Origin: an uncultured Myxococcales bacterium
GTDB lineage: Bacteria; Myxococcota_A; Polyangia; Polyangiales; Polyangiaceae
DNA length: 64,000 nucleotides
Reading direction: 5' to 3'
Assembly: GCA_937949945.1 (NCBI GenBank)
Contig: CALFEQ010000082.1
Location: 1 to 64,000, forward strand
The notes beneath the pieces were generated by a model. The model was not told the DNA's origin and searched no databases. It saw only the letters and a list, made by a program, of their open reading frames with translations. The position numbers and the translations under genes were made by a program. Within the stretch, counting starts at the first letter, position 1; each line of letters opens with the position of its first letter. Of this stretch, positions 43,512 through 52,706 are shown piece after piece.

Positions 43512-43910
43512 TCACGCCCTCCTCTCCCCGGGCGTGCCGTCGACGCCGTTCGCGCTCTTCGTGCGGGCGCCGTTCGTGCCGTTCGCACCGCTCCCATGCG
43601 CCGGCGCCTGGGCAGCGGCCGCCGCCGGTCGCCGTGCGTTGAACATCCGGAGCATGCGATCCGTGATCATGAAGCCGCCGACCACGTTGATCGTGGCCGC
43701 CGCCACGGCGATGCAGCCGAGCACGTTCGCGAGCAGCCCGTGCTGCGACCCCGCTGCGACGAGCGAGCCCACGAGCGAGATGCCGCTGATCGCGTTCGTG
43801 CCGCTCATGAGCGGCGTGTGGAGCAACGCCGGCACCCGCGAGATGACCTGATACCCGACGAAGGTCGCGAGCGCGAAGACGTAGAGACCGAAGACCAGAT
43901 CGCTGCTCAT
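43512..43910 (-). CDS. pntA2: NAD(P) transhydrogenase subunit alpha, membrane part (PntA2)
   Basis: ATG 43910 overlaps the upstream stop by 4 nt; 132 residues. Three or four membrane helices with the conserved HTPLMSGTNAISGISLVGSL loop identify the membrane part of the alpha subunit, separated here from its NAD domain. The C-terminal ~45 residues are an unusual Ala/Gly/Asn-rich tail (SGANGTNGARTKSANGVDG), with no such tail in the usual family. The pntB start is 2 nt after the stop. Confidence 0.92.
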   Translation of the reverse strand: MSSDLVFGLYVFALATFVGYQVISRVPALLHTPLMSGTNAISGISLVGSLVAAGSQHGLLANVLGCIAVAAATINVVGGFMITDRMLRMFNARRPAAAAAQAPAHGSGANGTNGARTKSANGVDGTPGERRA

Positions 43911-45082
43911 GACGCCTGCACCTCCAGCGACGCGCTCGCCCGCCGCAATCTCGCTTCCTCGAACGCGGCCCTCGTCGCCTCGTGGACGATCTCCCCTCCC
44001 CTCGTGACCAGACACCCGCGGACGATCTCGTCGCGGGTGTCCAGGGCGAAGGCCCCGTCCTTCGACACGTGAGCGAGCAGCTTCTCCATGTTCCGCGACC
44101 ACATCTGGCTCGCGTGCACGGCGACGTGGCTCGGCAGGTCGAGCGCGCCGATGATCGTCACGCCGTGCCGCACCACGGTCCTGCCCGCCTCCGTGAGCGC
44201 GCAGTTGCCGCCCTGCTCGGCGGCGAGATCGACGATGACCGAGCCGGGCTTCATGCTTTTGACCATCTCCTCGGTGACGAGCAACGGCGCTCGCCGGCCG
44301 GGGACGAGCGCCGTGCACACGATCGCGTCCGCCTTCCCGCAGTGCTTCGCGAGCGCCTCGGCCTGCCGCCTCTTGTACTCGTCCGAGACCTCACGGGCGT
44401 AGCCGCCGGTCGTCTGCGCGTCCTCGTCGGAGGCGACCTCGACGAACCTCGCGCCGAGGCTCTCGACCTGCTCCTTGACCACCTTGCGCACGTCGAACGC
44501 CTCGACGCGGGCACCGAGGCGCCGGGCAGCGCCGATCGCGGAGAGGCCTGCGACGCCGGCACCGAGGACGAGCAGCGTCGCTGGCGCGATCGTCCCCGCC
44601 GCCGTGATGAGCATCGGGAAGAACCGCGGGAGCGCCGCCGCGGCCATCACGACGGCGCAGTAGCCGGCGCAGGTCGCTTGCGACGAGAGCACGTCCATCA
44701 TCTGCGCCACGGTCGTGCGCGGGATCGCGTCGAGCGCGATCGCCGTCACCCTGCGCGCCGCGAGCACGCGGACGTGCTCGAGGTTCACGAGCGGAAGGAG
44801 GGGCGCGACGAGCGTGCTGCCTTCCTTCGAGCGCGCGACCTCGTCGAGCGTCGGCACGCGCACGCGCAGCACGCAGTCCGCCTGCTCGATCGCCTCACGC
44901 GCCGTCGACACGATCTTCGCGCCCGCGCGCTCGTAGTCGGCGTCGAATGCGAGCGCGCGCTCTCCCGCGCCACGCTCCACCACGACGTCGATCTTCTTCT
45001 GCGCGAGTCGCCCGAGCGAGTCGGGCACGATCGGCACGCGCTTCTCCCAAGCGACGGACTCTTTGAGCACCGCGATTCTCAT
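43907..45082 (-). CDS. pntA1: NAD(P) transhydrogenase subunit alpha, NAD domain (PntA1)
   Basis: ATG 45082 gives 391 residues starting MRIAVLKESVAWEKRVPI, the alanine dehydrogenase/PNT N-terminal motif. The Rossmann loop is LVLGAGVAGLSAIGAARRLGA. RPA-type residues AEQGGNCALTEAGRTV and DLPSHVAVHASQMWSRN are classical PNT domain I. It binds NADH. It starts the three-gene operon; three-subunit PntAA/AB/B systems are common in several proteobacterial groups. Confidence 0.95.
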   Translation of the reverse strand: MRIAVLKESVAWEKRVPIVPDSLGRLAQKKIDVVVERGAGERALAFDADYERAGAKIVSTAREAIEQADCVLRVRVPTLDEVARSKEGSTLVAPLLPLVNLEHVRVLAARRVTAIALDAIPRTTVAQMMDVLSSQATCAGYCAVVMAAAALPRFFPMLITAAGTIAPATLLVLGAGVAGLSAIGAARRLGARVEAFDVRKVVKEQVESLGARFVEVASDEDAQTTGGYAREVSDEYKRRQAEALAKHCGKADAIVCTALVPGRRAPLLVTEEMVKSMKPGSVIVDLAAEQGGNCALTEAGRTVVRHGVTIIGALDLPSHVAVHASQMWSRNMEKLLAHVSKDGAFALDTRDEIVRGCLVTRGGEIVHEATRAAFEEARLRRASASLEVQAS

Positions 45083-45314
45083 CGGAGCGGCGGACCCTAC
45101 ACCGAAACATCCGCGCTCCAGCACGAGCTTCTGCTGCGAAATCGGTGCTGACCCGATGGTCGAGGCTTCGCTCCGCACGCGTCGATCCGCCGCTGCGTCG
45201 ACGTCGACCGCGGCGTCGAGCACGACGCGGAGAGCGATCCGACGAGGTCTCGAGAACGCCGTCGAAAACGATGCTCGTGCGGCGTCGTGCGACGAGTTGC
45301 GCTAGGGTGAGGTC

Positions 45315-46634
45315 GTGAACCTCCAGGCCATCGAAGCTCTCTACCCGGACCACGTCGCGCATCAGGAGCGCGTCTACTCGAAGGCCCTACGCGAGGCCGG
45401 CTACGACGCCGTCGTCATCCACTCCGGCACGGCGCAGAAGAAGACGTCGTACGACGACCAGTACTGGCCGCTCCGCCCGACGCCGTTCTTCCATCACTGG
45501 GTCGCGCTCTACGAGCCGAACTGCCTTCTGGTCGTCGCCCCCGAGCGCAAGCCGCGCCTCTACTGGCCCGAGTGCAAGGACTTCTGGGAGCGTCCGGCGC
45601 CGCCCGAGTCGCTCGCGTTCATGAACGTGCTCGAGGTGAAGCGCGAAGAGTTGCCCGAGCTGCCCCCGGGCAAGGTCGCCTTCATCAGCGACGACTCGGC
45701 ACGCGGCGAGGCCCTCGGCATTCCGCGCGAGCATCACAACCCGCCTGCCCTGCTCGCCGCCCTCGATCGCCTGCGCACGACGAAGACGCCGTACGAGATC
45801 GCGTGCATCGCCGAGGCGAACCGGCGCGCCGCGCTCGGGCACGAGGCCGTGCGCCGCGCCTTCGCGGAGGGCGGCAAGTCGGAGCTCGAGCTCCACCTCC
45901 TCTACTTGAGGGCGACCAACCAGGACGATCCCGAGACGCCCTACAAGAACATCGTCGCGACCGGACGGAACGCGTCCATCCTCCACCACGTGAGCTACGG
46001 GCGCGACGCCACGCGTGCGGAGTCGCTCCTGCTCGACGCGGGCGCGACCTGCCTCGGCTACTGCTCGGACATCACGCGCACGTGGGTGAAGCCGGCGGGC
46101 GCCGCGAGCGCGACGTTCGTCGCGCTCGTCGAGGCGATGGAGGCCATGCAGAAGCGGCTCGTCGAGCGCGTCGCGATCGGCCTGCCCTACGAGGAGCTCC
46201 ACGACGAGTCCCACCGCCAGGTGAGCGCGATCCTGAAGGAGGCCGGGATCGCGAAGGCATCCGCGGAGGAGATCGACGCGAAGGGCATCAGCCGCGTCTT
46301 CTACCCGCACGGCCTCGGCCACTCGCTCGGCCTGCAGACGCACGACGTCGGCTGCGCCGTCGTGAAGCCGCGTCCGGAGAACCCGTTCCTCCGGAACACG
46401 TCGACGATCGCCGAAGGTCAGGTCTTCACGATCGAGCCCGGCCTCTACTTCATCGACTCGCTCCTCGCGGAGCTCCGCGGCAAGCCCGAGGGGAAGCTCG
46501 TCGACTGGAACCTCGTCGAGGCGCTCGGTCCCTTCGGAGGCATCCGCATCGAGGACGACGTGCTCGTGACGGGCGGCGCCACGCGCAACTTCACGCGTGA
46601 GGTCCTCCCGGTCGGCGGGGCCAGCGTCGAGTAG
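45315..46634 (+). CDS. pepQ: Xaa-Pro dipeptidase (prolidase, M24B)
   Basis: GTG 45315 follows GGTGAGG; 439 residues. The pita-bread metallopeptidase has all five metal ligands: Asp in LLLDAGATC and CSDITRTW, His in FYPHGLGHSLGL, Glu in TIEPGLYF and Glu in GIRIEDDVLV. The N-terminal domain is of the PepQ/bacterial prolidase type. It hydrolyses X-Pro dipeptides and complements the prolyl oligopeptidase of this window. Divergent from pntA1 across 232 bp. Confidence 0.93.
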   Translation: MNLQAIEALYPDHVAHQERVYSKALREAGYDAVVIHSGTAQKKTSYDDQYWPLRPTPFFHHWVALYEPNCLLVVAPERKPRLYWPECKDFWERPAPPESLAFMNVLEVKREELPELPPGKVAFISDDSARGEALGIPREHHNPPALLAALDRLRTTKTPYEIACIAEANRRAALGHEAVRRAFAEGGKSELELHLLYLRATNQDDPETPYKNIVATGRNASILHHVSYGRDATRAESLLLDAGATCLGYCSDITRTWVKPAGAASATFVALVEAMEAMQKRLVERVAIGLPYEELHDESHRQVSAILKEAGIAKASAEEIDAKGISRVFYPHGLGHSLGLQTHDVGCAVVKPRPENPFLRNTSTIAEGQVFTIEPGLYFIDSLLAELRGKPEGKLVDWNLVEALGPFGGIRIEDDVLVTGGATRNFTREVLPVGGASVE

Positions 46635-46646
46635 CCCCCGACGAGG

Positions 46647-47039
46647 TCAGCGCCTTCGCAGATCGAGCGCCGCGGAGTTGATGCAGTAGCGCAGCCCGCC
46701 GCGCTCCGGAGGGCCGTCCGGGAAGACGTGGCCGAGGTGCGCGTCGCACTGCGAGCACGTGACCTCGGTCCGGATCATGAAGTGGGAGCGGTCCTCGTGG
46801 GTGGCGATGTTCTCGGGGACCGCCGGCTTCACGAAGCTGGGCCATCCGCTGCCCGAATCGTACTTGTCGTCGGAGCTGAACAGCGGCGCGCCGCAGCAGA
46901 CGCAGTGGTACATGCCGGGGTCGTGGCAGTTCCAGTACTTGCCCGTGAACGCCCGCTCGGTGCCCTTCCGCCGCGTGACCTCGAACTGCTCGGGCGTGAG
47001 CATGGCCCTGTACTCTTCGTCGGTCTTCTTGATCGTCAT
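46647..47039 (-). CDS. msrB: Methionine-(R)-sulfoxide reductase MsrB
   Basis: ATG 47039 has GGGAAG upstream; 130 residues. Zinc site Cys pairs CVCCGAPLF and CSQCDAHLG; the catalytic Cys is in GGLRYCINSAALDL. GSGWPSFVKP and GHVFPDGPP are family hallmarks. It reduces methionine-R-sulfoxide in proteins (cytoplasmic; no signal). Convergent with pepQ with a 12-bp gap. Confidence 0.96.
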   Translation of the reverse strand: MTIKKTDEEYRAMLTPEQFEVTRRKGTERAFTGKYWNCHDPGMYHCVCCGAPLFSSDDKYDSGSGWPSFVKPAVPENIATHEDRSHFMIRTEVTCSQCDAHLGHVFPDGPPERGGLRYCINSAALDLRRR

Positions 47040-47161
47040 GACACTTCCCAGGCGCGGTGCTCGTCTCACGGAGCATACTTCGAACGGACGCGCCACGAGA
47101 GGGCGACCGGAACGTCCGCCCGCGACCGGAGGTCGCGATGGTGCCGAAGGCGTGTGGGCCG

Positions 47162-48256
47162 TCAGGGAAGGATCGCGACCGGCGACACGCCCAGCTCGAG
47201 AGTGCTCCAGTTCGGATCCTCGTCCTTCTGCAGCTTCGTGACGATCGACGGCGCGACGGTGCGAAGCTCGTTCGAGAGCCTCTGAAGTTCTTCGATCAGC
47301 CTCTTGCAAGCGGCGAGATCGCCTGGCGAGCAGGACGTCGACGAGAGCAGGCTCTCGACCTCGGCGTTGCGCTTGTTCGCCGTCACGCGGACCTCCATCC
47401 TCGCGCCGTTCTCGACGAGGACCTTCTGCACGGCGGCCATCTTCGCGGGATCGAAGATCCCCTCGCCGGTGGTCACGCCCAGCAGGGAGGCACGCTCGCC
47501 GAGCACGTCGCCGAGCGCCCCGACGGCGCAGTCGTCCGGAAGCGAGAGCACGAGCTCGTAGCCGAAGAATCGGCCGGGGATCAGCGAGCGCACGAACAGT
47601 TCGGCCCCGTCCGAGCCCGTCGTCGCCGTCCGTTTCGGATCGGGGATGAGCCACCCGATCTCGGTTTGGTTCCACGCCTCGACGAACGTGAGGGTGGTCG
47701 ACGACGGCGGCGTGTAGAACCGACGCGCTTGCTCTCCGTTTGCTCCGGCCGGACCGTTGAGCAACGCGTCGCTCGTGACTTCGTCGGGATCCTTGAGCCC
47801 GAGAGCGTCACGGACGGGCTCCACGGAGACGTCCTTACCCACGACGTAGTCGCCGTTCGGCGCCGTCGAGAGCCGCTTCGCGGTCCCCGTCGCCCAGATT
47901 TCGTCGGTGGCGACGTGCGCATCGCCCTGGCGCACGACGCGCGCACCGAGCTTGACCGCCTTGAAGCCGACCCACTGCGTGTACGTCGAGAGCGCGGTCG
48001 GCCTCGTGAGCGCCCTACCGCAATCGCGTACGGTCTCTCGAGGCTCGGGGCGAACGGGCGGCGTCTCCGACTCCCGCTCGGTCTTCGAGCCGGCTTCCGT
48101 CTCGTCCGAATCCTCGGCTCGTACTTCGTTCGAAGCCGCTTCCTCTTCTCCGTCCCGAGACGTCGGAGGCGATGAATGGCTTGGCTCGCTCGCCGCGGAG
48201 CAAGCGGTGACGGCGAAGAGAAGCGAACATCCGATGACGGTCAGCGAGCGAGTCAT
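47162..48256 (-). CDS. Lipoprotein of unknown function
   Basis: ATG 48256 gives 364 residues; the signal MTRSLTVIGCSLLFAVTAC ends in lipobox Cys 19. Residues 20-75 are a Glu/Ser/Pro-rich linker. The folded part has WVGFKAVKLGARVV, a Gly-containing FVEAWNQTEIGWLIPDPKRT segment and helical C-terminal stretches with one Cys pair (SSTSCSPGDLAAC). I recognise no family. It is transcribed away from the four-gene operon end, 127 bp apart. Confidence 0.72.
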   Translation of the reverse strand: MTRSLTVIGCSLLFAVTACSAASEPSHSSPPTSRDGEEEAASNEVRAEDSDETEAGSKTERESETPPVRPEPRETVRDCGRALTRPTALSTYTQWVGFKAVKLGARVVRQGDAHVATDEIWATGTAKRLSTAPNGDYVVGKDVSVEPVRDALGLKDPDEVTSDALLNGPAGANGEQARRFYTPPSSTTLTFVEAWNQTEIGWLIPDPKRTATTGSDGAELFVRSLIPGRFFGYELVLSLPDDCAVGALGDVLGERASLLGVTTGEGIFDPAKMAAVQKVLVENGARMEVRVTANKRNAEVESLLSSTSCSPGDLAACKRLIEELQRLSNELRTVAPSIVTKLQKDEDPNWSTLELGVSPVAILP

Positions 48257-48383
48257 GCCGCTCGGCAGTGCAACGCGCGCACCAAGGCGCAGACACGCCC
48301 ACCTCGTACGCAAGTGCAAAGGTTTGCTCGATTTGCGCAACCGCCCTTCGCCGGTGGATCGGCGAGAACCCAGGACGAACGAC

Positions 48384-49409
48384 TCACCCTGCCGAGCCGC
48401 GCGTAGCGCCGTAGGGGAGCACGCCGGGCCGGTATCCCGGATAGATGTACGGCCTGCCGTAGATGAGCCCGAACCCGCCGCGCGCGCGGGCGTAGAAGAC
48501 CGGGTCCTCCACGAGCGTGTACCGCTCGCGCACCCAATGGCTCCGCGGCGCGAGCCGCGCCGCCCAGTCCACCTGCCAGACGCCGTCGACGGGCGGCGGG
48601 ACCTTCCGGAGGAAAGGCAGATCGACGAGGTAGATGCCGATGCCCGCGGCCTGCCATGCACGGAAGCTCGCGTGGAGATCGTCTTCCTCGACCTCGGCGT
48701 CGTCGAGGTCCTCGACGACGTAGACGACGCGCGAGATGCCTCGGGCGCGGAGCGTCGCGGCGTCGGGCAGATCCGAGGGCATCAGCATGTAGCGGTTGTC
48801 GAAGACGCCGTCGTCCGGCTCGTCGAAGCGATATGCGAGACGCCACGCGTCGAGGAGGAACACCGGATGTGCATCCTCGAGCGCCTTCTTCTCCGGCGGA
48901 GGAAGGCGCGGCGGGAACGCGAGCAGGCCTGCGAGCGTCTCGTCTGCAGGGACGAGGCCGTCGGCCGACGGCCAGTTGTTGAAGGTGAGGACCGGCGCAA
49001 CCGGCTCCCGAGCGTCGCGGCTCAGACGCGACGCGAACGCGGCGGAAGCGGCGCCACGGAGATCGACGAGCCAGAGCGTTCCCTGCGGCAGCCCCACGCG
49101 GGCGACGTGCGCCGCGGCGGCCTCCGCCGTGGCCACGACCTCGAGCCGCCGGACGTCCGGCAAGCTCGCACGCCCGAGCATGGGATCGACGGCGGAGATG
49201 AGCGTGCCCTTCTGGTAGCGCGCCCACGGGCACTCCGGCGGCAGCGTCCAGCGCCTCGCGAGCTCGGCCGACGTCGGCAGCGCCATCTCGCGGCTCTCGG
49301 GGACGTCCTCCGCCCAGAACGCCACGCTCACGGAGGGCGTCCACGGCCGCAGGCTCGCGCAGCCGACGCCGAGCAGGGCGACGGGGACGACGCCGATGCG
49401 CGCCTTCAC
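48384..49409 (-). CDS. Lipoprotein, last gene of the four-gene envelope operon
   Basis: GTG 49409 overlaps the ATP-grasp gene stop by 4 nt and begins MKARIGVVPVALLGVGC, a lipoprotein signal with Cys 17; 341 residues. The body has alternating strands and helices and a central RVVYVVEDLDDAEVEEDD acidic loop; FYARARGGFGLIYGRPYIYP ends it. No family assigned. Translational coupling to the ATP-grasp enzyme suggests that they act together. Confidence 0.72.
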   Translation of the reverse strand: MKARIGVVPVALLGVGCASLRPWTPSVSVAFWAEDVPESREMALPTSAELARRWTLPPECPWARYQKGTLISAVDPMLGRASLPDVRRLEVVATAEAAAAHVARVGLPQGTLWLVDLRGAASAAFASRLSRDAREPVAPVLTFNNWPSADGLVPADETLAGLLAFPPRLPPPEKKALEDAHPVFLLDAWRLAYRFDEPDDGVFDNRYMLMPSDLPDAATLRARGISRVVYVVEDLDDAEVEEDDLHASFRAWQAAGIGIYLVDLPFLRKVPPPVDGVWQVDWAARLAPRSHWVRERYTLVEDPVFYARARGGFGLIYGRPYIYPGYRPGVLPYGATRGSAG

Positions 49410-50764
49410 GCGGCCACCTCCCGAGCGCGCGCGCGCGCGCCGTCGGAGCGCGGCGCGTCTCCGGAGCGCTCGGCGTCGCGCAGGAAGACCGGCAGCACGA
49501 GCGCGTCGTGGGAGCAGAGCGAATCCGGCGAGAGCCGCGCGAAGTAGCCGGCGAACGCGCCGTCGACGAGGTACACGCCGAGCGTGAGGAGGCGCGGTCC
49601 CCACGGCGTCGCGATGGCGCGCTGCGGGACGTAGCGCTGCGCGATCCAGACTTGTGCGCACGGATCGTCGGGCGCAGCGTGCGCCTCCGCGGCGGCGATC
49701 TCCGCGAGCAGCTCGGCGAAGTCACCCGCCGTCATCATGCCGCCGACGAAGACGTGATCGCCGACCCGCGACAGGTCGCGCTTGACGACCCACTGCTCGC
49801 GCTCGGCCACGAGGCGCTCCCGCGGGAGATCCGCCAGCATGCACGTCTCGGGGAACGCCGCCGCCGCGCGCGCCGGATCGTGCAGCGTCGCGCGTGCCAT
49901 CGCGAGCTTCGACTGGGCGTAGATCCACGCGAAGCTCGAGACGGACGACAAGCAGCCGGCGGCGGTCGCACGCGCGATCGCGTCGATGTTGCGCTGCCCC
50001 GCCATGTGCTCGAGCGGGTAGAAGCGATAGAGCACCGCGACCTTCTCGCCACGGATGCCCACGCCGCCGTCGAGCGGCTGGAGCGCCGTCGGCGCGGCGC
50101 GGACGGCGCGGCCGCCTCGCTCGCGCACGAGCCGCTCGACGAGCGCGCAGACCTGGAGGTCCTCCGCGTACGCCGTCGCGTAGAGGAGCGCGATGATCCC
50201 GCGCGGCGAGCCGGGCCCGCCCGAGCGCTCGACGAGGAGGTCCGCGAGGCGCGCGGCGACGTGCGTCGGATCGACGCCGCGGCGTAGCCCGGCCTCGCGC
50301 GCGAGGCGCGGCAGCGCGAGCGTCTCGTTGTAGCCGCCGGGGCAGTCCGCGTTCACCTCACACGCGACGAAGCGGCCGTCTTCGCGGAGCAGGAGATCGA
50401 CGCGCGCGATCGCGCCGAGGTCGCCGGCCTCGCGCGCGGCGAACGCGAGACGCTCCACGTCACGGTGCAGCCGGTAACGCGCGCGCTCGGCCGGATCGGC
50501 GAAGGCCCGCTCGGCGGCTTCCGCCACGAGCGACCACGCCGCCGACGCGGTCCGCACGGCCGCCTCGTGCGCCTGCGACGAGAGGACGAGCGGATGGAGA
50601 TCGACGCGCCGCTTGCCTCCGACCCATGCGTCCCAGACGAGCCACTCGTGCTGGAGCCGTAGCTCGAGCGACGGCAGCGAGAGCGGATCCTCGAAGGCGA
50701 GCGGCTCCACGGAGACCGCGCTCGCTGCGAGCGTCGCCGAGCTCTCGCCGCGCTCGATCGTCAC
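49406..50764 (-). CDS. Glutathionylspermidine-synthase-like ATP-grasp enzyme
   Basis: GTG 50764 overlaps the upstream stop (GTGA) and gives 452 residues. The Gsp synthase pre-ATP-grasp/ATP-grasp family is suggested by CEVNADCPGGYNE (~120), the Mg/ATP segment VLYRFYPLEHMAGQRN, the Asn/Lys region SKLAMARATL and WVVKRDLSRVGDHVFVGG. These enzymes form amide bonds between a carboxylate and an amine at the cost of ATP. The partner GSP amidase domain is absent. The substrate is unknown; no spermidine gene is near. Confidence 0.8.
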   Translation of the reverse strand: MTIERGESSATLAASAVSVEPLAFEDPLSLPSLELRLQHEWLVWDAWVGGKRRVDLHPLVLSSQAHEAAVRTASAAWSLVAEAAERAFADPAERARYRLHRDVERLAFAAREAGDLGAIARVDLLLREDGRFVACEVNADCPGGYNETLALPRLAREAGLRRGVDPTHVAARLADLLVERSGGPGSPRGIIALLYATAYAEDLQVCALVERLVRERGGRAVRAAPTALQPLDGGVGIRGEKVAVLYRFYPLEHMAGQRNIDAIARATAAGCLSSVSSFAWIYAQSKLAMARATLHDPARAAAAFPETCMLADLPRERLVAEREQWVVKRDLSRVGDHVFVGGMMTAGDFAELLAEIAAAEAHAAPDDPCAQVWIAQRYVPQRAIATPWGPRLLTLGVYLVDGAFAGYFARLSPDSLCSHDALVLPVFLRDAERSGDAPRSDGARARAREVAA

Positions 50765-51864
50765 GGCAGCCTCGTGCTCAGGCTCTCGAACAGCGCCGGG
50801 TCCTCGGCGCCGAGCCCGTAGAAGAGGATCCCGACGTCGGGCGGGAGCACGTCGTACGACCATGCGCCGAGCGCACGCGCCGTGGACTCGGCGTCGTCGA
50901 ACCAGAGCTCGTGATGCTCCCCGCCGAAGGCGACGTACCGCACGAACGGCGCGCCCGTCGGCCCGCGCTCGATGGGCACGCCCGCGATGGCCGCGATCGC
51001 ACGCGCCTCGTGGTACGTGACCGGGCGGCGTCCACGCGGCCCGAAGTCGGTACCGTAGAGCGGGTACGCGACGTCCACGTTGGGGAAATCGCCTTTCGCG
51101 AGACGGACGGCGTCGACCGCCCAGCCCGGATCGATCGTCGGCCCCGCAGCGGTCTCGGAGAAGTCGAGCGTCATGATGCGCATGCGGTCGACGTGCGGGG
51201 CGAGATCGACGCGCGAGATCGCGTCACCGCCCGGCAAGTCGCTCGGGACCGTGACCGACGGCGGCACGAAGACGGCGAGCTGCTTGCCCGGACGAACGAC
51301 GGGCGCGATCTCGGCGACGAGCGCCGTGACGGACGGCCGGGCCTCGTTCGGGAGCTTTTGCAGATCGATCTCGACGCCGTCCGCCGGCCCGACGACCTCC
51401 GGCAGCGTCTCCACGAAGCGCCGGCGCCACGCCGGATTCGCGATCCATTCGCTCGTCTGCTTGCCGTCGTAGCGCTGACCGCTCTCGTCCGTGAACGCGA
51501 CGCCGAAGTGGACGCGGTAGCCCTCGCTCTTGAGGTCCGCCGCCAGCGCAGCGAGCGCGGCGCGCGCGCTCTCGTCGCGCGGACCGACGGTCCCGTCCTC
51601 TCGGGGCACGAGACAGAGCATGATGACGGTGCGGAGCACGCGCTTCGTCGCCGGGCTCGCGAGCGTCGCGCGCGTCCATGTATCTTGCACACACCCGTCG
51701 ACGACGACGGATCCCTCGCGCGCGGGGAGCGCCGTGTCGGCGCGGAGACCGACTCTGCCCGTCTCGTTCCCCGAGTCGAAGCCGCAGGCAGCGGCCACGC
51801 TCGCGAGGATGGCGACCGCGATCGTGCGCCAGAATCCGGCGCTTCGCTTCTCGAGGTACCTCAT
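50761..51864 (-). CDS. GH18-like lipoprotein with altered catalytic residue
   Basis: ATG 51864 overlaps the upstream stop by 4 nt; 367 residues. The signal core is FWRTIAVAILASVAAACG (Cys 27). A TIM-barrel GH18 layout is visible: HFGVAF strand, ADGVEIDLQKL at 161-171, DRMRIMTLDF, DVAYPLYGTDF and HHELWFDDAES. The GH18 signature DxxDxDxE reads DGVEIDLQ, so the catalytic Glu is Gln 169 and the central Asp is Glu. Chitinase activity is unlikely; it may bind glycan or peptidoglycan. Confidence 0.78.
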   Translation of the reverse strand: MRYLEKRSAGFWRTIAVAILASVAAACGFDSGNETGRVGLRADTALPAREGSVVVDGCVQDTWTRATLASPATKRVLRTVIMLCLVPREDGTVGPRDESARAALAALAADLKSEGYRVHFGVAFTDESGQRYDGKQTSEWIANPAWRRRFVETLPEVVGPADGVEIDLQKLPNEARPSVTALVAEIAPVVRPGKQLAVFVPPSVTVPSDLPGGDAISRVDLAPHVDRMRIMTLDFSETAAGPTIDPGWAVDAVRLAKGDFPNVDVAYPLYGTDFGPRGRRPVTYHEARAIAAIAGVPIERGPTGAPFVRYVAFGGEHHELWFDDAESTARALGAWSYDVLPPDVGILFYGLGAEDPALFESLSTRLP

Positions 51865-52592
51865 GGCCCCCACTCCATTCGAAGACCGAAGACGACTCCG
51901 TTCAAGAGCTCGTGGTCGTAGATGCGCGGCACCACTTGGAGGCAGACACGCGTGGTCGGATCGAGCCGCCGGCACGCCTCGACCTCTGCCTGGAGGAGGA
52001 ACGTCGTGGACCGGAGCGTGAGCGGCGCCCAATCGGTGGCCGCGGCGACGGAGCCGCCCATGCCGACGAAGCTGACGCCGGTGCGCAGGGCGACGGCCAC
52101 CATGTTCCGGCGGTGCTTCCAGCGGCGGCCCACGCCCGGAAGCAGGACGTCGCCGCGAAGCGCCGTCCACGGACGCACACGCGCGATCGAGCCGTCGACG
52201 CTGGTGACGACCGCGTCGTAGGACCCGACCGCCCAGAACAGCGCGCCGCCGAAGAGCGGCACCTTCCATCGATCGTCGATCGTGAGGTCCACGTCGCCCG
52301 AGAAGCCGAACAGCGCGAGGCCCCCTCCGACCGCGAGCTCCCCTTCCCTCATCTCGCGCGCGGCCGTCGTGACCGGCTTCGAGGTCAGCGCCGGCGTCTG
52401 CCGGAGCCACGCGCCTCCCACGCCGACGCCGGTCTGGAACTCGTAGTCCGCGCGCGCGTCGTGCGCGCCGGCGGCGAGGCACACCGCACCGACGACGCCG
52501 GCCACGATCCGCGGGCGTACGGACGAGCGGGCCTCGCCCGGGATCCCGAAAGCCCGGTGGACGCCTCTGCTCTCGAGCTTTCTCGCGCGCAA
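51861..52592 (-). CDS. Probable envelope protein, first gene of the four-gene operon
   Basis: No ATG or GTG start fits. TTG 52592 gives a signal peptide (RPRIVAGVVGAVCLAAGAHD...ARA) and is chosen with doubt; TTG 52670 is the upstream limit. The mature ~190 residues have alternating amphipathic strands (WLRQTPAL, GGALFWAVG, MVAVALRTGVSFVGMGGSV, TTFLLQAEVEACRR) and a final aromatic GLRMEWGP, like a small outer-membrane beta-barrel. One Cys pair (CRR...RVCLQ) is present. The next gene overlaps its stop. Confidence 0.65.
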   Translation of the reverse strand: MRARKLESRGVHRAFGIPGEARSSVRPRIVAGVVGAVCLAAGAHDARADYEFQTGVGVGGAWLRQTPALTSKPVTTAAREMREGELAVGGGLALFGFSGDVDLTIDDRWKVPLFGGALFWAVGSYDAVVTSVDGSIARVRPWTALRGDVLLPGVGRRWKHRRNMVAVALRTGVSFVGMGGSVAAATDWAPLTLRSTTFLLQAEVEACRRLDPTTRVCLQVVPRIYDHELLNGVVFGLRMEWGP

Positions 52593-52706
52593 GCAAGCCC
52601 AGCGTAATCTCCGCTTCGGCGTCGCGCTCGTGGAAAGACACGCGCTTCGTTCGATCGTTGCTCGATGCAACGAGCTCGTGTCCTCGCTTTTACACTCGGC
52701 CGCCCC

